Notes: generated by a model not told the origin, from the sequence alone. 64,000 nucleotides of DNA from Streptomyces sp. CB02058 (GCF_001905505.1 NZ_LIPG01000006.1:372001-436000); one strand, 5' to 3'; counted from the stretch's first letter, positions 53,490 through 62,238 are shown. Translations and numbers: made by a program.

Positions 53490-53971
53490 CGCCGGAGATG
53501 TCGCAGATGCGCAGGGGACGCCGACTCGCGATCGATGTCGGCGATGCCCGGATCGGGGTCGCCTCGTGCGACCCCGACGGGATCCTCGCCACGCCGGTGG
53601 AGACCGTGCCGGGACGTGACGTCCCGGCCGCCCACCGGCGGCTCGGCCAGATCGTCGAGGAGTACGAGCCGATCGAGGTCGTCGTCGGGCTTCCCCGCTC
53701 CCTCGGGGGCGGGGAGGGCCCGGCCGCCGCGAAGGTCCGTGCGTTCGCCCAGGTGTTCGCCCGTGCGATCGCACCGATTCCTGTACGTCTCCTGGACGAG
53801 AGGATGACCACAGTGACGGCCACTCAGGGCCTGCGCGCTTCGGGCGTGAAGTCCAAGAAGGGCCGGTCTGTCATCGACCAGGCTGCCGCTGTGGTGATCC
53901 TTCAGAACGCTCTGGAGTCCGAACGGGCGTCAGGCGTTGCTCCGGGCGAGGGCGTCGAAGTGGTTGTCTGA
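53486..53971 (+). CDS. ruvX: Holliday junction resolvase-like RuvX (YqgF)
   Basis: A 161-aa RNase H-fold nuclease of the YqgF family, implicated in rRNA or junction processing. Conserved motifs are RLAIDVGDARIGVASCD (catalytic Asp), VVVGLPRSLGGGEG, and LDERMTTVTA; the last acidic position is in SVIDQAAAVVIL. GTG 53486 overlaps the alaS stop (GTGA); ATG 53498 or 53507 are alternatives. Start coupling argues for 53486. Next gene mltG. Confidence 0.94.
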   Translation: MTPEMSQMRRGRRLAIDVGDARIGVASCDPDGILATPVETVPGRDVPAAHRRLGQIVEEYEPIEVVVGLPRSLGGGEGPAAAKVRAFAQVFARAIAPIPVRLLDERMTTVTATQGLRASGVKSKKGRSVIDQAAAVVILQNALESERASGVAPGEGVEVVV

Positions 53972-54071
53972 TCGCGATACGGTAACGTTCCGCGCGATGC
54001 GCCGGTGTTCGAACAGACACCGCACAGCAAAGCGAAGAGACGGAGCGTCGTCTCGCGGCTCAAGGGGATCG

Positions 54072-55808
54072 ATGACTGAGTATGGCCGGGGCCCCGGCTC
54101 CGAACCGTGGCATCCCGAGGACCCCTTGTACGGGGACCAGGGATGGGGAGGCCAGCAGGCCGCCCACGGCCAGGGCCAGTACGACGGCCAGCAGCAGCCC
54201 TACGCGCAGGACCCGTACGCCCAGCAGGGCTACCAGCAGGACCCGTACCAGCAGCACCAGCAGCAGGACCCGTACCAGCAGCAGCACCAGCAGCAGCCGT
54301 ACGACCCCTACGGCCAGCAGCAGCCCCCTCAGCACCACCAGCCCCAGCAGCCGCAGTACGACAACGGCGGCTGGGACACCGGCCAGCAGGCGGCGATGCC
54401 GTACGGAGCGCAGCAGCAGCCCCCGTACGGAAGCGATTCCGGCGGCTACGGCGAGCAGGCCGACTACTACGGCACCCCCGAGGCCTACCCCCCGCCGCAG
54501 CCTCCGGGGCGCCGTGAGCAGGCGCCCCAGCAGCAGGGCCAGGACTGGGACCCGGACGTGCCGCAGGAGGAGACGCATCCTTTCTTCACCGGCGCGGACG
54601 AGCCGGCCGAGGAGCGCGAATCCCGGAGCTCGCGCGGGTCGCGCGGCTCGCGGGGCGACGATGACGACTACGACGACGACCCGCGCGAATCCCGGCGGGG
54701 CGGCGACCGTCGCGGCAAGGGCAAGAAGAAGAGCCGCAACGGCTGCGCGTGCCTCGGTGTCGCCGCGGTCCTCGTCGGGGGGCTCGGCGGGGTGGGCTAC
54801 TTCGGTTACTCGTACTACCAGAGCCAGTTCGGCGAGGCCCCCGACTACACGGGGAGCGGCTCGGGCTCGGTCCAGGTGGAGATCCCCGAAGGTGCCCTCG
54901 GGTACGAGATCGCGAACACCCTGAAGAAGGCCGGTGTCGTGAAATCGGTCGATGCCTTCATTTCCGCGCAGAACGGGAATCCCAAAGGGAAGTCCATCCA
55001 GGCCGGCGTCTATCTCCTGAAGAAGGAGATGTCCGCCGACAGTGCCGTCGAGCTGATGCTGAGCCCGTCCAGCCAGGACGCGATGATCATTCCCGAGGGC
55101 ACCAGCACCACCGGGGTCTACGCGGCGATCGACAAGAGGCTGAAGCTCAAGCCCGGTACCACCGCCGGTGTCGCGAAGACGAAGGCCGAGAGCCTCGGGC
55201 TGCCCGAATGGGCGGACGACGACCCGGGCATCAAGGACCCGCTGGAAGGATTCCTCTTCCCGGCGGCGTACGCGGTCCCCAAGGGCTCCAAGCCCGAGGA
55301 CGCGCTGAAGAAGATGGTCACCCGGGCCAACAAGGAATACGGGAAACTCGATCTCGAGGCGAATGCCGAGAAGCTGAATCTGGACTCTCCGCTCGACGTC
55401 ATCACCGTGGCGAGCCTCGTCCAGAAAGAAGGCAAGTACAAGCACGACTTCGACAAGGTCGCGAGGGTTGTCTACAACCGGCTCAAGCCGGACAATCTCG
55501 AAACCGTCGGAAGGCTCGAATTCGACTCGACGATCAATTACATCCGGGCGGAGAGCACGCTGGATGTGGGAGCCGTCGACGATCTGCGGAAGATCGACGA
55601 TCCGTACAACACGTACAGCATCAAGGGCCTGCCACTCGGCCCGATCTCCAATCCGGGCGCGGACGCACTGCACTCGGCGATCAGCCCCGCGTCCGGTCCC
55701 TGGTACTACTTCGTCTCCGTCACCGAGGACAAGACGCTGTTCGCCGTGACGAACGAGGAGCACGAGCGCAACCGCAAGCAGTACGAAGAGAACAAGGCCA
55801 ACCAGTGA
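54072..55808 (+). CDS. mltG: endolytic transglycosylase MltG
   Basis: A 578-aa membrane-anchored lytic transglycosylase that cuts nascent glycan strands. Its cytoplasmic N-terminus (about 1-220) is highly unusual: a Gln/Tyr/Pro-rich low-complexity stretch near 30-120, then acidic and Arg-rich runs. One membrane helix (CACLGVAAVLVGGLGGVGYFG) follows, then a LysM-like subdomain (EIPEGALGYEIANTLKKAGV) and the catalytic YceG domain with ASLVQKEGKYKHDFDKVARV (catalytic Glu) and VYNRLKPDNLE. ATG 54072. The stop overlaps the aroE start. YqgF-mltG-aroE order is typical for actinobacteria. Confidence 0.94.
   Translation: MTEYGRGPGSEPWHPEDPLYGDQGWGGQQAAHGQGQYDGQQQPYAQDPYAQQGYQQDPYQQHQQQDPYQQQHQQQPYDPYGQQQPPQHHQPQQPQYDNGGWDTGQQAAMPYGAQQQPPYGSDSGGYGEQADYYGTPEAYPPPQPPGRREQAPQQQGQDWDPDVPQEETHPFFTGADEPAEERESRSSRGSRGSRGDDDDYDDDPRESRRGGDRRGKGKKKSRNGCACLGVAAVLVGGLGGVGYFGYSYYQSQFGEAPDYTGSGSGSVQVEIPEGALGYEIANTLKKAGVVKSVDAFISAQNGNPKGKSIQAGVYLLKKEMSADSAVELMLSPSSQDAMIIPEGTSTTGVYAAIDKRLKLKPGTTAGVAKTKAESLGLPEWADDDPGIKDPLEGFLFPAAYAVPKGSKPEDALKKMVTRANKEYGKLDLEANAEKLNLDSPLDVITVASLVQKEGKYKHDFDKVARVVYNRLKPDNLETVGRLEFDSTINYIRAESTLDVGAVDDLRKIDDPYNTYSIKGLPLGPISNPGADALHSAISPASGPWYYFVSVTEDKTLFAVTNEEHERNRKQYEENKANQ
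54168..54370 (+). repeat. CAG-rich low-complexity tract in mltG
   Basis: A dense run of CAG codons mixed with CCG-TAC and GAC-CCG (encoding QQ, PY and DPY units). It is imperfect and irregular, so it is a coding low-complexity region rather than a CRISPR or tandem-repeat array, but is prone to length variation. Confidence 0.7.
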
Positions 55809-56635
55809 GCACCACCCGCCGCGCCGCCGTCCTCGGCTCGCCCATCGCCCACTCCCTCAGCCCGGCCCTGCACCGCGCCGCGTACGCGGAGCTCGGTCTG
55901 GAGGGATGGTCGTACGACAGCTTCGACGTCGACGAGGCGGCGCTGCCCGGCTTCGTCGAGGGGCTGGACCCGTCCTGGGCGGGGCTCTCCCTGACCATGC
56001 CGCTCAAGCGCGCCGTCATCCCGCTGCTGGACGAGATCAGTCCGACAGCGGCTTCGGTCGAGGCCGTCAACACCCTGGTCCTCACCGAGGACGGCCGGCG
56101 CCTCGGCGACAACACGGACATCCCCGGGATGATCGCGGCCCTGCGTGAGCGCGGGGTCGAGAAGGTGGAGTCAGCCGCTGTCCTCGGAGCCGGAGCGACC
56201 GCGTCCTCCGCGCTGGCCGCCCTCGCCGAGATCTGCACCGGGCCCGTCACGGCCTATGTGCGCAGCGCGGCACGGGCCGACGAGATGCGCGGCTGGGGCG
56301 AGCGCCTCGGGGCCGACGTCCGCATCGCGGACTGGGCCGAGGCCGAGGAGGCGCTGCACGCCCCCCTGGTCGTCGCCACCACCCCGGCCGGCACCACGGA
56401 CACCCTTGCGGACGTGGTCCCGTCGGCCCCCGGAACCCTCTTCGACGTGCTCTACGAGCCCTGGCCGACCGCCCTGGCCTCGCGCTGGGCGGCCACGGGC
56501 GCCGGTGTCGTGGGAGGCCTCGACCTCCTCGTGCACCAGGCGGTCCTCCAGGTGGAACAGATGACCGGTCTGGACGCGCCGGTCGCCGCCATGCGGGCGG
56601 CCGGTGAAGCGGCGCTCGCGGCACGGAGCCACTAG
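55805..56635 (+). CDS. aroE: shikimate dehydrogenase
   Basis: A 276-aa NADP-dependent enzyme converting dehydroshikimate to shikimate. It starts TTRRAAVLGSPIAHSLSPALHR; the catalytic Lys is in LTMPLKRAVIPLL, with NTLV and TDIPGM following and the nucleotide loop VLGAGATASSALAAL. GTG 55805 overlaps the mltG stop (GTGA). First gene of the aro cluster. Confidence 0.96.
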   Translation: MSTTRRAAVLGSPIAHSLSPALHRAAYAELGLEGWSYDSFDVDEAALPGFVEGLDPSWAGLSLTMPLKRAVIPLLDEISPTAASVEAVNTLVLTEDGRRLGDNTDIPGMIAALRERGVEKVESAAVLGAGATASSALAALAEICTGPVTAYVRSAARADEMRGWGERLGADVRIADWAEAEEALHAPLVVATTPAGTTDTLADVVPSAPGTLFDVLYEPWPTALASRWAATGAGVVGGLDLLVHQAVLQVEQMTGLDAPVAAMRAAGEAALAARSH

Positions 56636-56806
56636 GCATCCCGTCCGTACCCGGCCCTTCATCCCGTGGAGACAGGGCCGAAACGTCCGTCTGCTGGACC
56701 GGCGGCAGGGCGGCCCTCCCGATCGTGGGAGGATCGGACATGGCGGGCCAGGGCCGCGCACCCGGTCGCGCCGTCGCAGTATCAGGCGCGAGCATGAGGA
56801 GCACCG

Positions 56807-57991
56807 TTGAGCAGGTTGCGCTGGCTGACCGCGGGGGAATCGCACGGCCCCGCACTGGTGGCGACGCTGGAGGGTCTTCCCGCCGGCGTCCCGGTCACCA
56901 CGGAGATGGTGGCGGACGCGCTCGCCCGGCGACGGCTCGGTTACGGGCGCGGCGCGCGGATGAAGTTCGAGAAGGACGAGGTCACCTTCCTGGGCGGCGT
57001 CCGGCACGGCCTCACCATGGGCTCGCCCGTCGCCGTCATGGTGGGCAACACCGAGTGGCCCAAGTGGGAGCAGGTCATGTCGGCCGACCCGGTCGACCCC
57101 GAGGTGCTGGCCGAGCAGGCCCGCAACGCTCCGCTGACCCGCCCCCGGCCCGGCCACGCCGACCTGGCCGGCATGCAGAAGTACGGATTCGACGAGGCTC
57201 GGCCCGTCCTGGAGCGCGCCAGCGCCCGGGAGACCGCGGCCCGTGTGGCCCTCGGCGCCGTCGCCCGCTCCTACCTCAAGGAGACCGCGGGCATCGAGAT
57301 CGTCTCCCACGTCGTCGAGCTGGCCGCGGCCAAGGCGCCCTACGGTGTCTACCCGAAGCCCTCCGACGTCGAGCGGCTCGACGCCGACCCGGTGCGCTGT
57401 CTGGACGCGGACGCGTCGAAGGCGATGGTCGCGGAGATCGACCAGGCCCACAAGGACGGCGACACCCTCGGCGGGGTCGTCGAGGTGCTCGCGTACGGCG
57501 TGCCGGTCGGACTCGGCTCGCACGTGCACTGGGACCGCAGGCTCGACGCCCGTCTGGCCGCGGCGCTGATGGGCATTCAGGCCATCAAGGGGGTCGAGGT
57601 CGGCGACGGCTTCGACCTGGCCCGGGTTCCCGGCTCCAAGGCGCACGACGAGATCGTGGCCACCCCGGACGGGATCAGGCGCACCTCCGGCCGCTCCGGC
57701 GGCACCGAGGGCGGGCTCACCACCGGTGAGCTGCTGCGGGTCCGCGCCGCGATGAAGCCCATCGCGACCGTCCCCCGCGCGCTCGCCACGGTCGACGTCG
57801 TCACCGGCGAGGCGGCCAAGGCGCACCACCAGCGCTCCGATGTCTGCGCGGTCCCCGCCGCCGGGATCGTCGCCGAGGCGATGGTCGCCCTGGTGCTGGC
57901 CGACGCGGTCGCGGAGAAGTTCGGCGGCGACAGCGTCCCCGAGACCCACCGCAACGTGCAGTCGTACCTCTCGCACCTCCAGATCCGGTGA
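56807..57991 (+). CDS. aroC: chorismate synthase
   Basis: A 394-aa enzyme that converts EPSP to chorismate with reduced FMN. Conserved segments are RWLTAGESHGPALVATLEG, RRLGYGRGARMKFE, RPGHADLAGMQKYG, and TSGRSGGTEGGLTTGE-like near the C-terminus. Start TTG 56807 (SRLRWLTAGESHG) with GAGGAG about 6 nt upstream. There is a gap of 171 nt after aroE. The stop overlaps the aroK start by 4 nt. Confidence 0.95.
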   Translation: MSRLRWLTAGESHGPALVATLEGLPAGVPVTTEMVADALARRRLGYGRGARMKFEKDEVTFLGGVRHGLTMGSPVAVMVGNTEWPKWEQVMSADPVDPEVLAEQARNAPLTRPRPGHADLAGMQKYGFDEARPVLERASARETAARVALGAVARSYLKETAGIEIVSHVVELAAAKAPYGVYPKPSDVERLDADPVRCLDADASKAMVAEIDQAHKDGDTLGGVVEVLAYGVPVGLGSHVHWDRRLDARLAAALMGIQAIKGVEVGDGFDLARVPGSKAHDEIVATPDGIRRTSGRSGGTEGGLTTGELLRVRAAMKPIATVPRALATVDVVTGEAAKAHHQRSDVCAVPAAGIVAEAMVALVLADAVAEKFGGDSVPETHRNVQSYLSHLQIR

Positions 57992-59634
57992 GCGGCCCGC
58001 TGATCGTCCTGGTCGGCCCGATGGGCGTCGGCAAGTCGACGGTGGGCGAGCTGCTCGCCGAGCGGCTCGGCACCAGCTACCGCGACACCGACGCGGATGT
58101 CGTGGCCACGGCCGGCAAGTCGATCCCGGACATCTTCTTCGACGAGGGCGAGGAGCGCTTCCGCGACCTGGAGCGCCAGGCCGTACGGGACTCGCTCGCC
58201 GGGCACCCGGGTGTCCTCGCGCTCGGCGGCGGTGCCGTGCTCGACGAGTCGACGCGTGCGCTGCTCGCCGGCCACCGGGTGGTCTACCTCTCCATGGGAG
58301 TGGACGAGGCGGTCAAGCGGGTCGGGCTGAACACCGCCCGCCCCCTGCTCGCCGTCAACCCGCGACGCCAGTGGCGCGAGCTCATGGAGGCCAGGCGCCG
58401 CCTGTACGAGGAAGTGGCCGGTGCGACCGTCGCGACCGACGAACGCACCCCCGAGGAGGTCGCCCAGGCGGTCCTCGACGCAACGGAACTGCCGGAGCGC
58501 GCGGTCCAGCCCGTGCAGCCCGGCCGGGAGAACACACGCATGAGCGAGCAGGCCACCACGCGCATCCGGATCGCCGGCACCGCGGGCACCGACCCGTACG
58601 AGGTGCTCGTCGGCCGCCAGCTCCTCGGCGAGCTGCCGAACCTCATCGGTGACCGCGCCAAGCGGGTCGCCGTCCTGCACCCCGAGGCGCTCGCCGAGAC
58701 CGGCGAGGCGGTCCGGGAGGACCTTGCCGCGCAGGGGTACGAGGCCATCGCGATCCAGCTGCCCAACGCGGAGGAGGCCAAGACCGTCGAGGTCGCCGCC
58801 TACTGCTGGAAGGCGCTCGGCCAGACCGGCTTCACCCGCACCGACGTCATCGTCGGCGTCGGCGGCGGCGCCACCACCGACGTCGCCGGGTTCGTCGCCG
58901 CCTCCTGGCTGCGCGGGGTGCGCTGGATCGCCGTACCGACGACCGTGCTCGCCATGGTCGACGCGGCGGTCGGGGGCAAGACCGGCATCAACACCGCCGA
59001 GGGCAAGAACCTCGTCGGTGCCTTCCACCCGCCGGCCGGGGTGCTCTGCGACCTCGCCGCGCTGGACTCGCTGCCGGTCAACGACTACGTCTCCGGAATG
59101 GCCGAGATCATCAAGGCCGGCTTCATCGCCGACCCGGTCATCCTCGACCTCGTCGAGGCGGACCCCCAGGGCGCCCGCACACCCGCCGGACCGCACACCG
59201 CGGAGCTCATCGAGCGCTCCATCCGGGTCAAGGCCGAGGTCGTCTCCAGCGACCTCAAGGAGTCCGGTCTGCGGGAGATCCTCAACTACGGGCACACCCT
59301 GGCCCACGCGATCGAGAAGAACGAGCGCTACAAGTGGCGCCACGGCGCGGCTGTCTCGGTGGGCATGGTCTTCGCCGCCGAGCTGGGCCGGCTCGCCGGA
59401 CGCCTCGACGACGCCACCGCCGACCGGCACCGCGCCGTCCTGGAGTCCGTCGGACTGCCGCTCACCTACCGCGGTGACCAGTGGCCCAAGCTCCTGGAGA
59501 ACATGAAGGTCGACAAGAAGTCCCGCGGCGACCTCCTGCGCTTCATCGTCCTGGACGGCGTCGGCAAGCCCGCCGTGCTGGAGGGCCCCGACCCGGCCGT
59601 CCTGCTCGCCGCCTACGGGGAGGTCTCCGCGTGA
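57988..59634 (+). CDS. shikimate kinase - 3-dehydroquinate synthase fusion (AroK-AroB)
   Basis: One uninterrupted 548-codon frame. Residues 1-171 are shikimate kinase (Walker A GPMGVGKST at 10-18, then DTDADVV, and ALGGGAVL). Residues 185-548 are 3-dehydroquinate synthase (VIVGVGGGATTDVAGFVA, then PTTVLAMVDAAVGGKTGIN, and ILNYGHTLAHAIE). In related Streptomyces these are two genes (aroK and aroB) as I recall; here the 13-codon link between them (residues 172-184) has no stop. An ATG at 58540 (residue 185, MSEQATTRI) has GGGAG 9-13 nt upstream, so separate AroB may also be made. Start GTG 57988 overlaps aroC; stop overlaps aroQ. Confidence 0.88.
   Translation: MSGPLIVLVGPMGVGKSTVGELLAERLGTSYRDTDADVVATAGKSIPDIFFDEGEERFRDLERQAVRDSLAGHPGVLALGGGAVLDESTRALLAGHRVVYLSMGVDEAVKRVGLNTARPLLAVNPRRQWRELMEARRRLYEEVAGATVATDERTPEEVAQAVLDATELPERAVQPVQPGRENTRMSEQATTRIRIAGTAGTDPYEVLVGRQLLGELPNLIGDRAKRVAVLHPEALAETGEAVREDLAAQGYEAIAIQLPNAEEAKTVEVAAYCWKALGQTGFTRTDVIVGVGGGATTDVAGFVAASWLRGVRWIAVPTTVLAMVDAAVGGKTGINTAEGKNLVGAFHPPAGVLCDLAALDSLPVNDYVSGMAEIIKAGFIADPVILDLVEADPQGARTPAGPHTAELIERSIRVKAEVVSSDLKESGLREILNYGHTLAHAIEKNERYKWRHGAAVSVGMVFAAELGRLAGRLDDATADRHRAVLESVGLPLTYRGDQWPKLLENMKVDKKSRGDLLRFIVLDGVGKPAVLEGPDPAVLLAAYGEVSA
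58540..59634 (+). CDS. aroB: 3-dehydroquinate synthase, possible internal start
   Basis: ATG 58540 with a GGGAG ribosome site would give a normal-length 364-aa AroB in the same frame as the AroK-AroB fusion. All NAD- and metal-site motifs are in this part (VGVGGGATTDVAG, GGKTGINTAEGKN, LNYGHTLAHAIEK). Whether the cell makes this free protein, the fusion, or both is unknown. Enzyme forms dehydroquinate from DAHP. Confidence 0.7.
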   Translation: MSEQATTRIRIAGTAGTDPYEVLVGRQLLGELPNLIGDRAKRVAVLHPEALAETGEAVREDLAAQGYEAIAIQLPNAEEAKTVEVAAYCWKALGQTGFTRTDVIVGVGGGATTDVAGFVAASWLRGVRWIAVPTTVLAMVDAAVGGKTGINTAEGKNLVGAFHPPAGVLCDLAALDSLPVNDYVSGMAEIIKAGFIADPVILDLVEADPQGARTPAGPHTAELIERSIRVKAEVVSSDLKESGLREILNYGHTLAHAIEKNERYKWRHGAAVSVGMVFAAELGRLAGRLDDATADRHRAVLESVGLPLTYRGDQWPKLLENMKVDKKSRGDLLRFIVLDGVGKPAVLEGPDPAVLLAAYGEVSA

Positions 59635-60074
59635 GCACCCGCAGGGTCCTCGTGCTCAACGGCCCGAACCTCGGACGTCTCGGCTCCCGTGAGCCCGACG
59701 TCTACGGAGCGACGTCCTACGCCGGTCTCGTCGACACCTGCCGGACCCTCGGCAAGGAGCTGGGCTTCGACGTGGACGTCCGGGAGACCAACGACGAGGG
59801 CGAGCTGATCCGCTGGCTGCACGAGGCGGCGGACGGTTCGATTCCGGTCGTTCTCAACCCGGGTGCCTTCACGCACTACTCGTACGGAATGCGGGACGCG
59901 GCAGCGCAGCGCACCGCCCCGCTGATCGAGGTGCACATCTCGAATCCGTACGCACGGGAGGAATTCCGCCACACCTCGGTGGTCGCCCCCGTGGCCACCG
60001 GCACCGTGGCAGGGTTCGGGATCGGCTCCTACCGGCTCGCCCTGCGGGCCCTGGCCGACGAACTGACGGACTGA
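59631..60074 (+). CDS. aroQ: type II 3-dehydroquinate dehydratase
   Basis: A 147-aa dodecameric dehydratase of the shikimate pathway. Characteristic segments are VLVLNGPNLGRLGSREPDVYG, RETNDEGELIRWLHEAADG, VLNPGAFTHYSYGMRDA and VEVHISNPYAREEFR, including the catalytic Tyr, His and Arg. GTG 59631 overlaps the aroB stop (GTGA). Last of the aro genes. Confidence 0.97.
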   Translation: MSTRRVLVLNGPNLGRLGSREPDVYGATSYAGLVDTCRTLGKELGFDVDVRETNDEGELIRWLHEAADGSIPVVLNPGAFTHYSYGMRDAAAQRTAPLIEVHISNPYAREEFRHTSVVAPVATGTVAGFGIGSYRLALRALADELTD

Positions 60075-60183
60075 CACACCGGGCACTTCGTGCCTTCCCC
60101 GCCCGTTCACAGCGTGGCGGCCGGGGAAGGTACGGTTGCCGTCGACCAGCGCCAGTTGCCTGCACGAGACGGAGTGGCACCGG

Positions 60184-61011
60184 ATGCAGCACGCAGTGGG
60201 GGCCCCGCTGCCGCCGCCCCAGGGTCCCGGGAACGGGCCGTGGACGCACCAGGCCCAGCACTCGAACCACCCCGGCAGGCCGACGCCGCCGCCCCTTCCT
60301 CCCATGGCGCCGGCGCCCGGGGCACCCGCGCCCCAGGCGCCCGTGCCCCAGCACGCTCCTGTGCCGCCCTCCCGGGAGACCACCGGGCACATCCAGCTCC
60401 CGCCGGGCGGCCCCGTGCCGCTGCCGGCGCCGCCGGCCGAGCCGGGTACGGGCGCGGCGACCCTCGCCGTGCTCCTGATCGGCCCCGCCGGGGCCGGCAA
60501 GACCACGGTCGCCAAGCTCTGGGCGGGCCGCCGCCGGGTCCCCACCGCGCACGTCTCCCTGGACGACGTGCGCGAGTGGGTCTGCTCGGGCTTCGCCGAC
60601 CCGCAGGCCGGATGGAACGACCACTCGGAGGCGCAGTACCGCCTGGCCCGGCGCACCTGCGGCTTCGCCGCCCGTAATTTCCTGGCCAACGGCATCTCGT
60701 GCATCCTCGACGACGCCGTCTTCCCCGACCGGCCCGTCGTCGGCCTCGGGGGCTGGAAGCGGCACGTCGGTCCCGGGCTGCTGCCCGTGGTGCTCCTGCC
60801 CGGCCTGGAGGTCGTCCTGGAGCGCAACGCGGCCCGCAGCGGGAACCGCAGGCTCTCCGACGAGGAAGTGGCCAGGATCCACGGCCGGATGGCCGGGTGG
60901 TACGGCTCGGGTCTGCCGATCATCGACAACAGCACCTACGACGTCGAGACGACCGCCCGGGTCCTGGACGACGTCCTGGCGCGCTCCATAGCCAGCCCGC
61001 CCGCCTGGTAG
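60184..61011 (+). CDS. P-loop kinase-like protein with proline-rich N-terminus
   Basis: A 275-aa protein. The first 95 residues are a Pro/Ala/Gly-rich, probably disordered leader (PPPQGPGNGPW, PAPGAPAPQAPVPQ). The rest is a zeta-toxin/AAA_33-like ATP-binding domain: Walker A LIGPAGAGKTTVAKLW, SLDDVREWV, and a nucleotide-binding end with RSGNRRLSDEEVARIHGRM and YGSGLPIIDNSTYDVETT. Substrate unknown. ATG 60184 with a distant GGAG. Between aroQ and the M24 gene; conserved there in Streptomyces as I recall. Confidence 0.87.
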   Translation: MQHAVGAPLPPPQGPGNGPWTHQAQHSNHPGRPTPPPLPPMAPAPGAPAPQAPVPQHAPVPPSRETTGHIQLPPGGPVPLPAPPAEPGTGAATLAVLLIGPAGAGKTTVAKLWAGRRRVPTAHVSLDDVREWVCSGFADPQAGWNDHSEAQYRLARRTCGFAARNFLANGISCILDDAVFPDRPVVGLGGWKRHVGPGLLPVVLLPGLEVVLERNAARSGNRRLSDEEVARIHGRMAGWYGSGLPIIDNSTYDVETTARVLDDVLARSIASPPAW

Positions 61012-61080
61012 CGGCCCTGCCGTTCCCGGTCGGGTGCGCTGACCGGGCGGGCCGGCGCCGTCGCTCGTAGGCTCGAAAAC

Positions 61081-62187
61081 ATGTCAGAGGTGTACGCCGT
61101 CCGACGCGGGCTGCTGCGTGACCGGTACGCCGCCGCCGGATCCGCGGCCGCCCTGGTCTCCCGCCCCGCCAACGTCCGCTATCTCTCGGGAGGGGCCCCG
61201 CCGGGCGCCGTGCTGCTGCTCGGCCCCGGTGCGGACGTGCTGCTCTGCCCCCGGGTGCCGTCCGGCGACACCTCCCACGGGCGGCCCGACGAAAGGCTGC
61301 GGCTGGAGGTGCTGCCCGATCCGGCGGGCGACCCGGTCGTCGCCGCGGCCGGACTGGCCCTCTCGCTGGACGCGGACTCCCTCGCCGTCGAGGAGCACGA
61401 CCTCACGGTCTCCCGGCACCGCGCCATGCTCTCCGTCGCCCCGCGTCTGCGGCTGGCCGACCTCGGCTCCACGGTGGAGCAGCTGAGGATCGTCAAGGAC
61501 GAGGAGGAGATCGCCTGTCTGCGGATCGCCGCCGAGATCACCGACCAGGCGCTCGGAGAGCTCCTGGAATCGATCCTGGTGGGCCGCACCGAGCGTCACC
61601 TCGCCCTGGAACTCGAACGCAGGCTGGTGGACCACGGCGCGGACGGCCCGGCGTTCCCCACCTCCGTCGGGACCGGCCCCCACTCGGGCCAGGCCCGCCA
61701 CCGGCCCACGGACCGCAGGGTCGAGGAGGGTGATTTCCTCTCCGTGTGCCTCGGAGCGAACTACCGCGGATACCGCTGCGAGATCGGCCGGACGTTCGTC
61801 ATCGGGACCAGCCCCGCGGACTGGCAGATCGAGCTCTACGACCTTGTTTTCGCCGCTCAGAGGGCCGGACGGGAGGCCCTTCTCCCCGGCGCCGCCTACC
61901 GTGACGTGGACCGCGCCGCCCGCCATCTCCTGGACTCGGCGGGCTACGCGGACGGCCTCCAGCCCAGCACCGGGCACGGGGTCGGGCTCGAAATCGACGA
62001 GGACCCGCAGTTGGCACCGACAGCCATGGGTAAACTGGACGCTTGTGTGCCGGTCACCGTCGAACCGGGGGTCCACCTCCCGGGCCGGGGCGGTGTCCGG
62101 ATCGATGACACGCTCGTCGTGCGCCCCGAGGCGGACGGCGGACCCGAGCTACTCACCATTACGACCAAGGAGCTGCTCGCGCTCTAG
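61081..62187 (+). CDS. M24-family peptidase-like protein with altered metal site
   Basis: A 368-aa pita-bread protein of the Xaa-Pro aminopeptidase type. N-terminal domain (RPANVRYLSGG) and C-terminal M24 domain are full length. The five usual metal ligands (D, D, H, E, E) read here as C223 (in SVCLGANYRGY), E234 (CEIGRTF), H299 (GHGVGLEIDEDP), E328 (VTVEPGVHLPG) and D342 (RIDDTLV). The first aspartate is lost and two ligands are changed. It may be a non-peptidase or have a different metal. TAGGCT (61068-61073) lies 7 nt before ATG 61081, with no ribosome site: leaderless. Directly upstream of efp. Confidence 0.9.
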   Translation: MSEVYAVRRGLLRDRYAAAGSAAALVSRPANVRYLSGGAPPGAVLLLGPGADVLLCPRVPSGDTSHGRPDERLRLEVLPDPAGDPVVAAAGLALSLDADSLAVEEHDLTVSRHRAMLSVAPRLRLADLGSTVEQLRIVKDEEEIACLRIAAEITDQALGELLESILVGRTERHLALELERRLVDHGADGPAFPTSVGTGPHSGQARHRPTDRRVEEGDFLSVCLGANYRGYRCEIGRTFVIGTSPADWQIELYDLVFAAQRAGREALLPGAAYRDVDRAARHLLDSAGYADGLQPSTGHGVGLEIDEDPQLAPTAMGKLDACVPVTVEPGVHLPGRGGVRIDDTLVVRPEADGGPELLTITTKELLAL

Positions 62188-62238
62188 CGCGCGTTCGTTG
62201 GTTGTCCACCAGCTTTCAGTCCAGGAGATTCCGCAACC

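Noticed and set aside
54168..54370. Possible CRISPR-like or tandem DNA repeat
   Set aside because: The repeats are irregular CAG/CCG-TAC codons inside mltG; there are no spacers of constant length and the frame is open throughout.
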